Below are positions 36,049 to 45,233 of a stretch of DNA of 64,000 bases, piece after piece; positions within the stretch are counted from its first letter, which is position 1, and the number at the start of each line of letters is the position of its first letter. The stretch lies in the NCBI GenBank assembly GCA_033875255.1, contig JAWZSN010000006.1, positions 1-64,000 on the forward strand, given 5' to 3'. The DNA is from Marinimicrococcus sp033875255. GTDB lineage: Bacteria; Pseudomonadota; Alphaproteobacteria; Geminicoccales; Geminicoccaceae. The notes beneath the pieces are model-generated. The model saw only the letters and a list, made by a program, of their open reading frames with translations. It did no database searches and had not been told where the DNA came from. Both the position numbers and the translations under genes were made by a program.

Positions 36049-37446
36049 ATGATGAGTTTCTTCCGTCGATGGCTTAGGCGGCTGACGGAAATCCGGACTG
36101 TTACCGCCCATCCAGACGAGCAGGTAGGGGATGAGTGGTTCGAGCAACTTCATAAGCCTGCCGTGGAGAAGCCAGCCCTTCAAAAGGTTCTTAATTCTGC
36201 GCCTGACACGGCCTCCCAGATCCACGCGGAAGATGAAAATCTTCATCCCGATCTCCATCTAATTCACGATGACAGTGGCAATATCTTCAATCCCGGCGCG
36301 TCCGAACCCATCTCCGATCGGCATTACTTCTCATCATCGCCGGCGGTGTCTGATCTTGGGCCAGCGCAGGCAGATCAGCCTCTAACGCCTTCTTTACGGG
36401 TCGATTTGAGCGAATCGAAAGGAGCGCAGGCGACCCGCGATCTCGCTGCGCCTCCTGAGTCCAATGGCGACGGTTCCCTCACATATGATCAAGAGCTTGC
36501 CGTCCATCAGACCGGGCGAGACGCACCAGAAGGCGACCTTTTCACGCACGATTTCGACCATTTCGCAGGATATTACAGCACATCATATATTCCAGATGAT
36601 CCGATTTTTGATTCTGACTTTGAGGATGACGACTCTCAACCGCAACAACTCGAATCACCTTCCCCTCCTTGGGAACACCTGCTTCCACTTGAATTGCCAG
36701 ATGCGGATCTCCCCCTTGCTGAAGATATTGCAGATGACTTCTTCTCTCCTGCCGGACGACTTGAACAGTACGCCGCTGAGCTAGTCAATAAAGTCGATAT
36801 CATCAATTCTTCGAGCCGAGCTGTCCTCCACCGCCGCTTCAGATCTATTCTGGACGACTTTCCTTTTCACTCTAGCTTTCAGGCGTTGTCGCGATTGTTG
36901 GCGTCAGGCGCTTCTCCGGACGAACTAGAAGACGCCTGCGCCCTCAAATGTATGTGGCGCGACTCACCGTGGCTTTGGTTGGAACGCCGCTTCGACCGCA
37001 TGTGCAACGTGTGGCAAATCGATCGAAATTTGGTGCATCGGAACAGCTTCACCTGGCAGCTGGCGTCACAGCTCGTACGAAGAAGCGGCAGATCGGAAGC
37101 CGAACGCAACCTTGCTGAAGACTGGCTAACTGAATGGCAGGCATTTGACCGTAGGTATCCCAACGCCTCTCGTCGTGTTGATGCTTCCTTCTTCTCATAC
37201 TCCGCGTATCTTCAGTATCGTGCGGATGGTTTTCAGATGCGTGATCCGGAAGGCTGGTTCTACGAGGAACCCGCAGATAGACAAGCGATCAATTCGCTTC
37301 ACATCGAGCAGGAGGACGGGAATGTCGTCTGGTCCTTTGAGCCCAAGGATGCTGTCCGGGACACGGGATGTCTTTCGCGAGCGCCGCTGACGCCGAAGAG
37401 CAGAAATGGCGGAGTAAGAGGATACTATCATTGCCGAAGCCACTAA
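36049..37446 (+). CDS. Unrecognised acidic protein encoded with an SNF2-type helicase (candidate defence partner)
   Basis: 465 residues from the ATG pair at 36049/36052 (MMSFFRRWLRRLTEIR). After a short basic amphipathic start, residues ~30-240 are acidic, Ser/Pro/Asp-rich and low in hydrophobics (FDSDFEDDDSQPQQLESPSP), so probably disordered. The C-terminal ~220 residues look folded and Trp/Arg-rich: SRAVLHRRFRSILDDFPFHS, CMWRDSPWLWLERRFDRMCN, VDASFFSYSAYLQYRADGF. I recognise no family or active site. Codon use (many AAT, TTT, CTT, ATT) is unlike the flanking genes and suggests transfer. Its end overlaps the helicase gene, so the two are very likely one functional unit. Confidence 0.65.
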   Translation: MMSFFRRWLRRLTEIRTVTAHPDEQVGDEWFEQLHKPAVEKPALQKVLNSAPDTASQIHAEDENLHPDLHLIHDDSGNIFNPGASEPISDRHYFSSSPAVSDLGPAQADQPLTPSLRVDLSESKGAQATRDLAAPPESNGDGSLTYDQELAVHQTGRDAPEGDLFTHDFDHFAGYYSTSYIPDDPIFDSDFEDDDSQPQQLESPSPPWEHLLPLELPDADLPLAEDIADDFFSPAGRLEQYAAELVNKVDIINSSSRAVLHRRFRSILDDFPFHSSFQALSRLLASGASPDELEDACALKCMWRDSPWLWLERRFDRMCNVWQIDRNLVHRNSFTWQLASQLVRRSGRSEAERNLAEDWLTEWQAFDRRYPNASRRVDASFFSYSAYLQYRADGFQMRDPEGWFYEEPADRQAINSLHIEQEDGNVVWSFEPKDAVRDTGCLSRAPLTPKSRNGGVRGYYHCRSH

Positions 37447-40232
37447 TACCCCCGCGCGGTGCTCTGGTCAGGCTCTCAGACGGTGGCGTAGGCATAATTC
37501 ACGACCATCGCCCGAAAAATGAGCCGACCGAGGTCCTCCTGGCCACTTCAGACGGTGGGCGAGTGTGGAGACCAGTAGCCCAACTGAAACATGCTTATCG
37601 GGTCGGAGCGCAGGTGCAGCACAGACCTCCGGCACGTCGTGGCTCCAGTCTCGGTACAGGCCATGTTATCGCCAGTCGACTGCTAGCGGGCTTTGATCAG
37701 GTACTGGTGCAGTTCGCGGAATCCGGCCAGAGCCACTGGCTTGATTGGCGGGTGCTCGCGCAGGCCACTCCGGTAGAGGTTCGTGCTGCCAAGCGTCAGA
37801 GCGGCCAACATTCTGACCACGCGGAACGGTTCCGTCTGCGCGTCCTCGCCAAGGCGCTCCGAATCTGGAATGCGAACACCGGCGGGTTCGGCCGCTTGGA
37901 CATTGACCCGCTCCCGCATCAGCTCGACGTCGCGCGCAGAGTTGTCACCTCGCCGCATGCACGCTGGCTGATTGCGGACGACGTCGGGCTTGGCAAGACT
38001 ATCGAGGTGGGGCTTATTCTCCACGCGCTGACCCAGCGCAATCGCTGCAGGCGCGTGCTTATCATCTGCCCGTCTTCTCTCACCAAGCAGTGGAAGGACG
38101 AGATGCGGGCCAAGTTCGGGCGGGCCTTCGAGATCTACCATCGTGACTTCCGGCCGGAATATGCTGATGAGATGCGACTGCGCGATAATGTGATTGCCTC
38201 CCTCGACCTGGCAAAGCGTGACGAGCACGTGGCCCGGCTGATCGAAGCCGGGTTCTGGGACGTGATCGTGTTCGACGAAGCGCATAGGCTCGGTCGTTCT
38301 GCATCCGGCGAGCAGACCGAGCGCTACGTCCTGGCGCGCAAGCTTCGTGACCGGACCCATTCCCTGCTTCTCCTCACAGCCACGCCGCACCAAGGGAAGA
38401 GACGACGCTTCGCTGCCCTTCTAGAGCTTGTACGTCCTGATCTTCTCCCGCAGATTCAGACACTGGAAATGAATCCGGAGATTGTCGGCGACATAATCCT
38501 ACGAAATCGAAAAGCAAAAGTGACCGATGCTGATGGACGTTTGATATTTCGGGGTCACGACACCGCTCGGATCAAATTACACCCTTCGCCCGAGATGCGT
38601 GAGGCCGACGCGGCGCTGCGACGATATCTAAACGAGGGCTACCGAGCCAGTGCTGATGCACAAGATCGCTCGGTGGGGCGTGCGATTGGCTTTGTGATGA
38701 CCACCTATCGCAAGCTCGCATCATCCTCGGTTGCGGCAATAGAAAGAGCGCTTGAAAGACGTCTTGAGCGCCTCGCTACGCACGCGTTGCGTCCAATACT
38801 CACTGATCCGTCCGATGACGAAGAGGAAGACGTTGACCTTCTTTCAGAGAGCACTTCCATCGGAGATACTGGCGCGTTTTTCGAAGACGAAATAAGTGAG
38901 GTCCACTCTGTACTGGCCCTCGTTCGGACCGCGAAACGCTCAGACAGCAAGCTTCGTACTTTCCTTCACGACGTCCTTGCCCCGCTTCTTACAAACGGTC
39001 ATAATCTTCTAGTTTTTACGGAATATCGAGCGACTCAAGCTTACTTGGTAGAAGCTATCTCACGTCAATTCCCTGCTGCCACCATCGCGACCATCCACGG
39101 CTCGATGTCGCTGGATGAGAAGACAGAGAATGTGCGTTCGTTCAATGGACGGCGAGCGCGCGTGATGATCTCTACCGAGGCAGGTGGCGAGGGTCTCAAT
39201 CTTCAAGAGTCCTGCCATATCATGGTAAATTATGATTTACCATGGAATCCAGCGCGTCTCGTGCAAAGGATCGGTCGTCTGTATCGGTACGGACAAAGGC
39301 GTCGTGTGCAAGTCATAAACCTGCAATCGGACGACAGCTTCGACAGTAGCGCACTTTCATTGATGCTTGATCGAGTCAGCACGATCGCTGAGGACATGGC
39401 TGCTGTCGCTGGTGAGGAGCGAGATGCGCTTGCGGCAGATATCTTGGGTGAACTTCTGTCCAACATCGATATGGAAGCAATCCTTGAACGTGCCACCACG
39501 ATGAGGATTGAGCAGACCGATAGCGAGATTGCAGATGCAATCCGCTTGGCTCAAGAGGCTCGCGCAATTGAGGAGGACATTCTTCAGTTTGCGTCGGGTC
39601 ATCAGACAAGAATCGCTGGCGGCTTCGACGCACGGCATATGGTGAGTTTTGTGAAGGGTATGGCGGAATTCGTCCCTTTCAAGATTAGAAACATCTTGCA
39701 CGATGGGAAGACGCTAGAGATTGTTTTACCCGAACAGGATGCTGGTCGCTGGCCTGAATTTGGCCGTCGCAGAGTCGTTAGGCTGACAGCCGATCACACC
39801 CGCGCTGTCGAGGACCCTTCCTGCATTCCGATGGATTTCGATAACATTTTCGTCGGATATCTGGCCGATTTGGCAAGTGACCGGCTGCATTTTGATGGGC
39901 TTTATGGCGAAGCACGTGTGGAAGCCTGCGATGATCTTGTATCGGTGCATCACGTGCGCTGGCAGGGCATTTCGGGCGAGATCCTCGAAGAGGATCTGAT
40001 TGCCCTCATCAGCCGCGACGCGTCTGTCAGAGAGATGACCCACGGCGACCTTTCGGATCTATTGCTCCACCCCCTCGGCAGCGTACCTCCGGGGGCGCCC
40101 AGTGAGCGTGACAAGTCACGCGTTATGGCGGTGCAACCGGCAATCGACAAGCTACTCGCCCGCCGATCTGAATATGACAAGATGCCTGCGTCAGTATTCG
40201 CCATGGCGGCCCTTCGGCGAGTCCTCTTGTGA
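37368..40232 (+). CDS. SNF2/RapA-type DEAH helicase (DrmD/DpdE-like), candidate phage-defence protein
   Basis: 954 residues from the ATG at 37368. A TTG at 37431 with AGAGGAT upstream (overlap 16 bp rather than 79) is a credible alternative. After an N-terminal beta-rich region (PPRGALVRLSDGGVGIIHDH) come superfamily 2 motifs: Walker A ADDVGLGKTIEVGLIL (~203-211), DEAH in VIVFDEAHRLGRS (~303) and motif III LLLTATPHQGKR. The helicase C-terminal half has LLVFTEYRATQAYLVEAI, ISTEAGGEGLNLQ and VQRIGRLYRYGQRR (~630). The last ~250 residues are unassigned. Closest remembered relatives are RapA/HepA and the SNF2 helicases of DISARM (DrmD) and 7-deazaguanine (DpdE) clusters, but none of their partner genes is present. 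AT-richer than the surroundings. Confidence 0.85.
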   Translation: MSFASAADAEEQKWRSKRILSLPKPLIPPRGALVRLSDGGVGIIHDHRPKNEPTEVLLATSDGGRVWRPVAQLKHAYRVGAQVQHRPPARRGSSLGTGHVIASRLLAGFDQVLVQFAESGQSHWLDWRVLAQATPVEVRAAKRQSGQHSDHAERFRLRVLAKALRIWNANTGGFGRLDIDPLPHQLDVARRVVTSPHARWLIADDVGLGKTIEVGLILHALTQRNRCRRVLIICPSSLTKQWKDEMRAKFGRAFEIYHRDFRPEYADEMRLRDNVIASLDLAKRDEHVARLIEAGFWDVIVFDEAHRLGRSASGEQTERYVLARKLRDRTHSLLLLTATPHQGKRRRFAALLELVRPDLLPQIQTLEMNPEIVGDIILRNRKAKVTDADGRLIFRGHDTARIKLHPSPEMREADAALRRYLNEGYRASADAQDRSVGRAIGFVMTTYRKLASSSVAAIERALERRLERLATHALRPILTDPSDDEEEDVDLLSESTSIGDTGAFFEDEISEVHSVLALVRTAKRSDSKLRTFLHDVLAPLLTNGHNLLVFTEYRATQAYLVEAISRQFPAATIATIHGSMSLDEKTENVRSFNGRRARVMISTEAGGEGLNLQESCHIMVNYDLPWNPARLVQRIGRLYRYGQRRRVQVINLQSDDSFDSSALSLMLDRVSTIAEDMAAVAGEERDALAADILGELLSNIDMEAILERATTMRIEQTDSEIADAIRLAQEARAIEEDILQFASGHQTRIAGGFDARHMVSFVKGMAEFVPFKIRNILHDGKTLEIVLPEQDAGRWPEFGRRRVVRLTADHTRAVEDPSCIPMDFDNIFVGYLADLASDRLHFDGLYGEARVEACDDLVSVHHVRWQGISGEILEEDLIALISRDASVREMTHGDLSDLLLHPLGSVPPGAPSERDKSRVMAVQPAIDKLLARRSEYDKMPASVFAMAALRRVLL

Positions 40233-40363
40233 CGGCCCGGCAGATCTCCTCAACGAGGCGGTAAATTTCTCTTCCCTATGGATACTTCTTTTTTCACTCC
40301 TTGCGGCGCTATCGTTGTGAACTTCCCTCGTTCACGGAAAATCCGTACCGATTTCGCAGACGG

Positions 40364-40383
40364 GGTGAGCGAGAGCGCTCACC
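40364..40383. terminator. Hairpin between the convergent helicase and enolase-family genes
   Basis: GGTGAGCG and CGCTCACC form a perfect 8-bp stem with an AGAG loop, between two convergent stops. Neither side has a good T-run, so intrinsic termination is plausible but weak. It also marks the return to high-GC sequence. Confidence 0.5.
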
Positions 40384-40404
40384 CTTGAGCACGTTCGCGC
40401 GCCC

Positions 40405-41520
40405 TCAATCCTTCACCAAGTACTTCCCGATAATCCCCGCATCCGGCTCCACGCCCAGCCCCGGGGCGTCCGGCAGGTAGGCCCAGCCCTCCTCGATCCG
40501 CACCTTCTCCTTCGCCAGGCGCTGGGAGATCTCGCTGGGCTCGACGCAGTATTCCATGACCAGGGCGTTGGGGATGGCGCAGAGGAAGTGGAGGGAGGCT
40601 GCGGTGTTGATGTCGGTGGTGAAGTTGTGGTTGCAGACCTTGCGGCCGCGGCTGTGCGCATAGGCGGCGATCTGCATCGCCTGGGTGAAGCCGCAGCGGG
40701 TGAGGTCGATCTGGACCACGTCGATGCCGCCCTCGTCGATCAGCCGCTCGAAGCCACTGACAGAACATTCCTCCTCGCCGGCGGCGACGTGCTGGGTGCA
40801 GGCGGCGGAGACCTTGCCGTAGCCGGCATAGTCGTCGGGGTGCAGCGGCTCCTCGATCCAGAAGAGATCGAACGGCTCGAAGAGCCTGGCGCGGCGGATG
40901 GTGGTCTTGGCGTCCCAGATGAGGCCCACGTCGAGCATGAGGTCGGTCTCGTCGCCGATGGCCTCGCGGATGGCCTCGAGGTAGCGGCAGTCGGTGGCGG
41001 CGTCCTGGCCGAAGGGCTCCCAGCCGAACTTGACGCCGGTATGGCCGGTGTCCACCGCCCGCTTGGCCCGCTCCACTGTGGCCTCGACCGTGAACTGGAA
41101 CATGTTGGAGGAATAGACCCGCATCCTCTCGCGCAGGGCCCCGCCCAGGAGCGTCGAGATCGGCTGGGCCAGCGCCTTGCCCTTGATGTCCCAAAGGGCG
41201 ATGTCGATGCCGGCCATCGCCTGGACCACAGCGCCGTTGCGGCCGTAATAGAGGGTCGCCTGGTACATCTTGCGCCACAGGCGCCCGGTCTCCAGCGGGT
41301 CCTCGCCCACCAAGAGCGACTTCAGGCCGGTGACCAGCGTGTGCGAATAGGGCGCCTCGATCACCGCCTTGGCCACCGCCGGGCAGCCGTCCACCTCGCC
41401 CCAGCCGGTGATCCCGGCATCGGTCGAGACCTTGACGATGAGCGCGTCCTGCGAGCTGTCGGTGCGCGCCTCGATGGACGGCAGGCGCAGATAGAGCGCC
41501 TCGACATTCGTGATCTTCAT
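40405..41520 (-). CDS. Mandelate racemase/muconate lactonizing (enolase superfamily) enzyme
   Basis: 371 residues from an ATG with AGGGGGG upstream. The N-terminal capping domain is MKITNVEALYLRLPS onward. In the barrel are HTGVKFGWEPFG (KxK-like region, second Lys replaced), the metal ligands in LMLDVGLIWDAKT, WIEEPLHPDDYAGYGK and AAGEEECSVSG, then VVQIDLTRCGFTQAM and VCNHNFTTDIN. These support a Mg-dependent acid-sugar dehydratase or racemase. Substrate not predictable by eye. The linked HAD gene (85 bp upstream, same strand) may be co-transcribed. Confidence 0.88.
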   Translation of the reverse strand: MKITNVEALYLRLPSIEARTDSSQDALIVKVSTDAGITGWGEVDGCPAVAKAVIEAPYSHTLVTGLKSLLVGEDPLETGRLWRKMYQATLYYGRNGAVVQAMAGIDIALWDIKGKALAQPISTLLGGALRERMRVYSSNMFQFTVEATVERAKRAVDTGHTGVKFGWEPFGQDAATDCRYLEAIREAIGDETDLMLDVGLIWDAKTTIRRARLFEPFDLFWIEEPLHPDDYAGYGKVSAACTQHVAAGEEECSVSGFERLIDEGGIDVVQIDLTRCGFTQAMQIAAYAHSRGRKVCNHNFTTDINTAASLHFLCAIPNALVMEYCVEPSEISQRLAKEKVRIEEGWAYLPDAPGLGVEPDAGIIGKYLVKD

Positions 41521-41605
41521 GGACCCCCCTGCGGTCTCGTTCTTCTCTGCGGGGTCCATTAATCGTTTCATGGGCCGTCCCGTCAATGTCGGGGAGGCGG
41601 TCCGC

Positions 41606-42277
41606 TCAAGCCTCCCCGAGATCCAGCAGCGCCGGCAGCTCGGCCGCGCTGGCGGCAATGGCCGAGGCACCCGCGGCCTCGAGCATCGCCCGGTGCTCCG
41701 GGGAAGCGGCATGGCCGCCGCCGGTGAAGCCCACCACCCTCATCCCCGCGGCGCGAGCGGCCTGCACGCCGGCCTCGCTGTCCTCGACCACCACGCAGCG
41801 CCCGGGCGCCGCACCCATCCGCTCGGCCGCGAGGAGGAAGAGATCCGGCCACGGCTTGCCGCGCGGCACCATGGTGGCGGAGAAGACATGGGGCGTGACC
41901 AGCGGCAGGAGGCCGGCAAGCTCCAGCGCCAGATGGAGCCGGTCGGGGCTCGAGGAGGAGGCGACGCAGCAGGGAACGCCCAGCCCGCGGATCAGCCCGG
42001 CCATACCGTCGATCGCCTGCAGCTCGTCGCGAAAGCGCCGCTGGAGCCGCGGCAGCAGGCCGTCGACGAAATCCTCGGGCAGCTCCCAGCGCAGCTCGTC
42101 GGCGAAGATGCGCCGCATGGTGGCCACGCTCTTGCCCAAAAAATGCCGGTAGACGAACGCCTCGTCGGCGGCGAAGCCCAGCTCGCGAAGGGCCTCGGCG
42201 AGGACCGCGGCGGCCAGCGGCTCGCTGTCGACGAGCACGCCGTCACAGTCGAAGATGACCAGCTCGGTGCGCTGCAA
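41606..42277 (-). CDS. HAD-superfamily hydrolase, beta-phosphoglucomutase/phosphatase-like
   Basis: 223 residues from a TTG; GGGATAG lies upstream and no in-frame ATG gives the whole first motif. HAD motif I LVIFDCDGVLVDSEP, helical cap (residues ~20-85), motif II VASSSSPDRL, motif III RGKPWPDLFL and motif IV VVVEDSEAGVQAARAAGM. All catalytic aspartates and the lysine are present. It probably removes phosphate from a small sugar phosphate in the cytoplasm. Confidence 0.88.
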   Translation of the reverse strand: MQRTELVIFDCDGVLVDSEPLAAAVLAEALRELGFAADEAFVYRHFLGKSVATMRRIFADELRWELPEDFVDGLLPRLQRRFRDELQAIDGMAGLIRGLGVPCCVASSSSPDRLHLALELAGLLPLVTPHVFSATMVPRGKPWPDLFLLAAERMGAAPGRCVVVEDSEAGVQAARAAGMRVVGFTGGGHAASPEHRAMLEAAGASAIAASAAELPALLDLGEA

Positions 42278-42324
42278 GGCTCTATCCCGTTGAAAGCCGG
42301 AGCGGAGAAGGCTAAGCGCAGGCC

Positions 42325-43206
42325 ATGCCCGGCGAGCTCATGACCGTCAAGGACGTTGCCGCCTATCTGCGGCTTGGCGAGCGCAAGGTCTACGACCTGC
42401 TCGCCCGCCGCGAGATTCCCGCGATGCGGGTGGCGGGCAAGTGGCTCTTCGCGCGCAGCCAGATCGACCTCTGGCTGGCCGAGCATGCCGAGGGCCCGGC
42501 CGCCGGCAGCCGCGCGGCCCCGCCCGACATTCTCGCAGGCTCCCACGATCCGCTGCTGGAATGGGCGGTGCGCCAGGCCGGGACCGGGCTCGCCACCTTG
42601 AACGAGGGCTCGCTGGCCGGCCTCGAGCGCGTCGCGGCGCGCGGCGCCATCGCCTGCGGCCTGCATGTGCTCGACGCCGCCAGCGGCGGGTACAACCTGC
42701 CGCTGGTGCGCGCGCGCCTCGCCGCCCGCCCGCTGGTGCTCATCCATTGGGCGCGACGCCGCCAGGGGCTGGTCGTGGCCGCCGGCAACCCCATGGGCGT
42801 TCGGGGCATCGCCGACCTGCCGCGGCTGCGTCTCGCCATGCGCCAGAAGGAGGCCGGCAGCTACGTGCTGCTCCACCATCTGCTGGGCCAGGCCGGTCTG
42901 CCCTCCTCCGTGCTGCTGCCCGCCGGTCCGCCTTTGCACACCGAGACCGAGGTCGCCCAGGCGGTCGCCGACGGCCGCGCCGATGCCGGCCTCGCGGTTG
43001 CCGCCGTGGCCCGCCTGCTGCGCCTCGACTTCGTGCCGCTGGTCGAGGAGCGCTTCGATCTTCTCGTGTGGCGCCGGGCCTTCTTCGAAGCCCCCTTCCA
43101 GAAGCTGCTGGCCTTCGCGCGCACGTCGGCCCTCACCGAGCGGGCGACGGCGCTGGGCGGCTACGATGTGGAAGAGCTCGGCACGGTGCTGTGGAACGGG
43201 CGCTGA
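42325..43206 (+). CDS. Excisionase-type HTH regulator with periplasmic-binding-protein-like domain
   Basis: 293 residues; ATG 42340 is an alternative start. Residues 6-50 are an excisionase-family winged HTH: MTVKDVAAYLRLGERKVYDL then IPAMRVAGKWLFARSQIDLW. The rest resembles a molybdate/tungstate-type binding-protein fold (ATLNEGSLAGLERVAARGAI, HWARRRQGLVVAAGNP, MRQKEAGSYVLLHHLLGQAG, AVADGRADAGLAVAAVA). Such one-piece regulators occur beside molybdate or tungstate transporters. Here the tungstate importer genes follow 1.2 kb downstream in convergent orientation, so the regulator probably senses an oxyanion and controls them (inference). Confidence 0.8.
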   Translation: MPGELMTVKDVAAYLRLGERKVYDLLARREIPAMRVAGKWLFARSQIDLWLAEHAEGPAAGSRAAPPDILAGSHDPLLEWAVRQAGTGLATLNEGSLAGLERVAARGAIACGLHVLDAASGGYNLPLVRARLAARPLVLIHWARRRQGLVVAAGNPMGVRGIADLPRLRLAMRQKEAGSYVLLHHLLGQAGLPSSVLLPAGPPLHTETEVAQAVADGRADAGLAVAAVARLLRLDFVPLVEERFDLLVWRRAFFEAPFQKLLAFARTSALTERATALGGYDVEELGTVLWNGR

Positions 43207-43329
43207 GACGACCCAGGGTTTTGTGGAACCGACCCCCGAAACGACGCGTTGGCCCTCCTGACAGGTCGCGCCCGCTCGCCCCCGGCAGCGGGAACGGCCA
43301 GGGATCACCCAAGGCAAAAGGAAGAGCCC

Positions 43330-44286
43330 ATGCGACGGACACTTCTTCTCGCCTCGGCCATTGCGCTGGCGTCCACCGCTCCCGCACTGGCGGCGAGCGA
43401 TGGCGCCCGGGACGGCCAGCAGGATCGGCGGGCTCAGGCGGCCACGCAGAACCGCGAGGTGGCGCAGGCCTGCGTCGACCGGCTCGACGCGTTCGGCCAG
43501 CAGATGGACGAGCAGGGCTACTGGCTCACCGGCTGGCGTGGCGGCTGGGCCGGTTACGGCGTCCGCCCCGGCCCCGCTACCACCGGCATGACGCCGGTCA
43601 CCGGCGGCGGCACGGCGGACGTGCAGAACCAGGCATCGACAGACGGCGCGCACCCGCGCCAGGGCACCTACGCCGTCAGCGACGGCGACCGCCAGATGCG
43701 CGACCCCGGCCCGTGGGGTGACGTCGGCTGGCAGATGGCGCCGCGCTACCAGATCCGCACCCTCTATGGCGCGGCCCATATCCTCGCCCAGCAGGGCGAC
43801 ATGGAAGGCTGCCGGGCGGTGACCGACCAGCTCGAGCAGATTCACCAGCGCTACACCTCGGAGCTGCAGCAGGCAGGCGTCGATCCGGACGAGGTCGGCA
43901 GCTGGCGCGCCCAGCAGATCGCCGCGGCCGTGCCGGTGGAGCAGCTGGGCTCGGTCCGCCTCGACAGCATCGCCGGCACCGACCTGCGCAACACCCGAGA
44001 CGAGCAGCTGGGCTCCGTCGAGGACGTGGTGATCGACCCTCAGAGCGGCGACATCGCCTACGCCATCGTGAGCGTCGGCGGGTTCCTGGGCATCGGCGAC
44101 CGTACGGTGGCGGTGCCCTGGAAGATGCTCAAGGTGACCCCGGGCTACAATACCTTCGTGCTCGACATGAAGGAGGACGTCCTCGACAACGCGCCCGAGA
44201 TCACGCCGGAGTTCTTCGGCTCGCGCGACTTCTTCGAGGAGGTTCGCGGCGAGCTGGACGATTACTGGAACCAGGTCCGGAACTGA
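43330..44286 (+). CDS. Exported PRC-barrel domain protein
   Basis: 318 residues. Signal peptide MRRTLLLASAIALASTAPAL with AASDGA after it. The middle is Gln/Gly-rich with a helical segment (LYGAAHILAQQGDMEGCRAV). The C-terminal PRC-barrel runs from about residue 210: LRNTRDEQLGSVEDVVIDPQ, IAYAIVSVGGFLGIGDRTVA and VPWKMLKVTPGYNTFVLDM. PRC-barrel proteins of this exported type are common in Rhizobiales and Rhodospirillales and are linked to envelope or stress roles without a defined reaction. A strong terminator follows. Confidence 0.85.
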   Translation: MRRTLLLASAIALASTAPALAASDGARDGQQDRRAQAATQNREVAQACVDRLDAFGQQMDEQGYWLTGWRGGWAGYGVRPGPATTGMTPVTGGGTADVQNQASTDGAHPRQGTYAVSDGDRQMRDPGPWGDVGWQMAPRYQIRTLYGAAHILAQQGDMEGCRAVTDQLEQIHQRYTSELQQAGVDPDEVGSWRAQQIAAAVPVEQLGSVRLDSIAGTDLRNTRDEQLGSVEDVVIDPQSGDIAYAIVSVGGFLGIGDRTVAVPWKMLKVTPGYNTFVLDMKEDVLDNAPEITPEFFGSRDFFEEVRGELDDYWNQVRN

Positions 44287-44312
44287 CGGGCCTTCGACGG
44301 CTGCCGAACGGC

Positions 44313-44346
44313 AAGGGGCGCCCCTTTGGGGGCGCCCCTTCTTCTT
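44313..44346 (+). terminator. Rho-independent terminator of the PRC-barrel gene
   Basis: A 12-bp perfect stem, AAGGGGCGCCCC (44313-44324) and GGGGCGCCCCTT (44329-44340), TTTG loop, followed by CTTCTT. It begins 27 bases after the stop codon. Confidence 0.88.
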
Positions 44347-44373
44347 GCGCCGCAGCGCCGCCTTGCGCGCTCG

Positions 44374-45201
44374 TCAGCTCGCCGGCTTGCGTGCCGCATT
44401 CGGGAAGAACGCCTGCTCGCCTTCGAGCCGGTAGGCAGCGATCGCCCGCTGGCCGTCCTCGCCCAGCAGCCAGTCGATGAATGCCTGCCCCTCGTCCTTC
44501 CTGACGTGCGGGAACCGCTCCGGGCTCACCAGGATCACCCCGTACTGGTTGAAGAGCTGTGCATCGCCTTCCACCAGGATCTCGAGCTCGCCGCGGTTCT
44601 TGAAGGAGAGCCAGGTGCCGCGGTCGGTGAGCGCATAGGCATTCATGCCCGAGGCGGTGTTGAGGGTCGCCCCCATGCCCGAGCCGGTCTCGCGGTACCA
44701 GCCGCCGGTCTTCTCCAGCTCGACCCCCGCCGCCTTCCACAAGGCCTGCTCGCGCTTGTGGGTGCCGCTGTCGTCGCCGCGCGAGGCGAACGGCTCGCCG
44801 GCGCCAGCGATTTGCGCCATGGCGGCCGCCGCGTCGGTCATGCCGGCAATGCCGGCGGGATCGTCACCGGGTCCCACCAGCACATAGTCGTTGTACATCA
44901 CCGCGTGACGCTCGACCCCGAAACCCTCGGCGACGAACGCCTCCTCCGACGGCTTGTGGTGAACCAGCAGCACGTCGGCGTCGCCGTTCTGGGCGAGCTT
45001 GATCGCCTGGCCGGTGCCGACCGCCACCACCCGCACCTCGATCCCGGTCTTCTGCTCGAAGGCCGGCAGCAGCGCCTTGAACAGACCCGAGTTCTCGGTC
45101 GAGGTGGTCGACGCCACGGTGATGAACTTCCCGGCGGCGGCCGCCGGCAGCGCCAGCGACGCCGCGAGAAGCGCGCCCAGAAGAACACGGCGTGCGATCA
45201 T
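44374..45201 (-). CDS. tupA: Tungstate ABC transporter substrate-binding protein
   Basis: 275 residues from an ATG with GGAGA upstream. An in-frame ATG at 45237 would overlap the ATPase gene and spoil the signal peptide. Signal peptide MIARRVLLGALLAASLALPA with AAAGK after it. The mature start FITVASTTSTENSGLFKALL and the blocks VRVVAVGTGQAIKLAQNGDA, DVLLVHHKPSEEAFV and VMYNDYVLVGPGDDPAGI are the TupA signature. Later SGMGATLNTASGMNAYALTD is also typical. It binds tungstate, needed for W-dependent formate dehydrogenase and aldehyde oxidoreductases. Confidence 0.93.
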   Translation of the reverse strand: MIARRVLLGALLAASLALPAAAAGKFITVASTTSTENSGLFKALLPAFEQKTGIEVRVVAVGTGQAIKLAQNGDADVLLVHHKPSEEAFVAEGFGVERHAVMYNDYVLVGPGDDPAGIAGMTDAAAAMAQIAGAGEPFASRGDDSGTHKREQALWKAAGVELEKTGGWYRETGSGMGATLNTASGMNAYALTDRGTWLSFKNRGELEILVEGDAQLFNQYGVILVSPERFPHVRKDEGQAFIDWLLGEDGQRAIAAYRLEGEQAFFPNAARKPAS

Positions 45202-45233
45202 CGTTGTCTCCAATGCAGAACGGGCACGAACGG

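Noticed and set aside
36049..40232. Assignment of the island to DISARM or to a 7-deazaguanine (dpd) modification cluster
   Set aside because: Only the helicase is comparable; no methyltransferase, DrmA/B/C, tgt-like, QueC-like or other partner gene is within reach.
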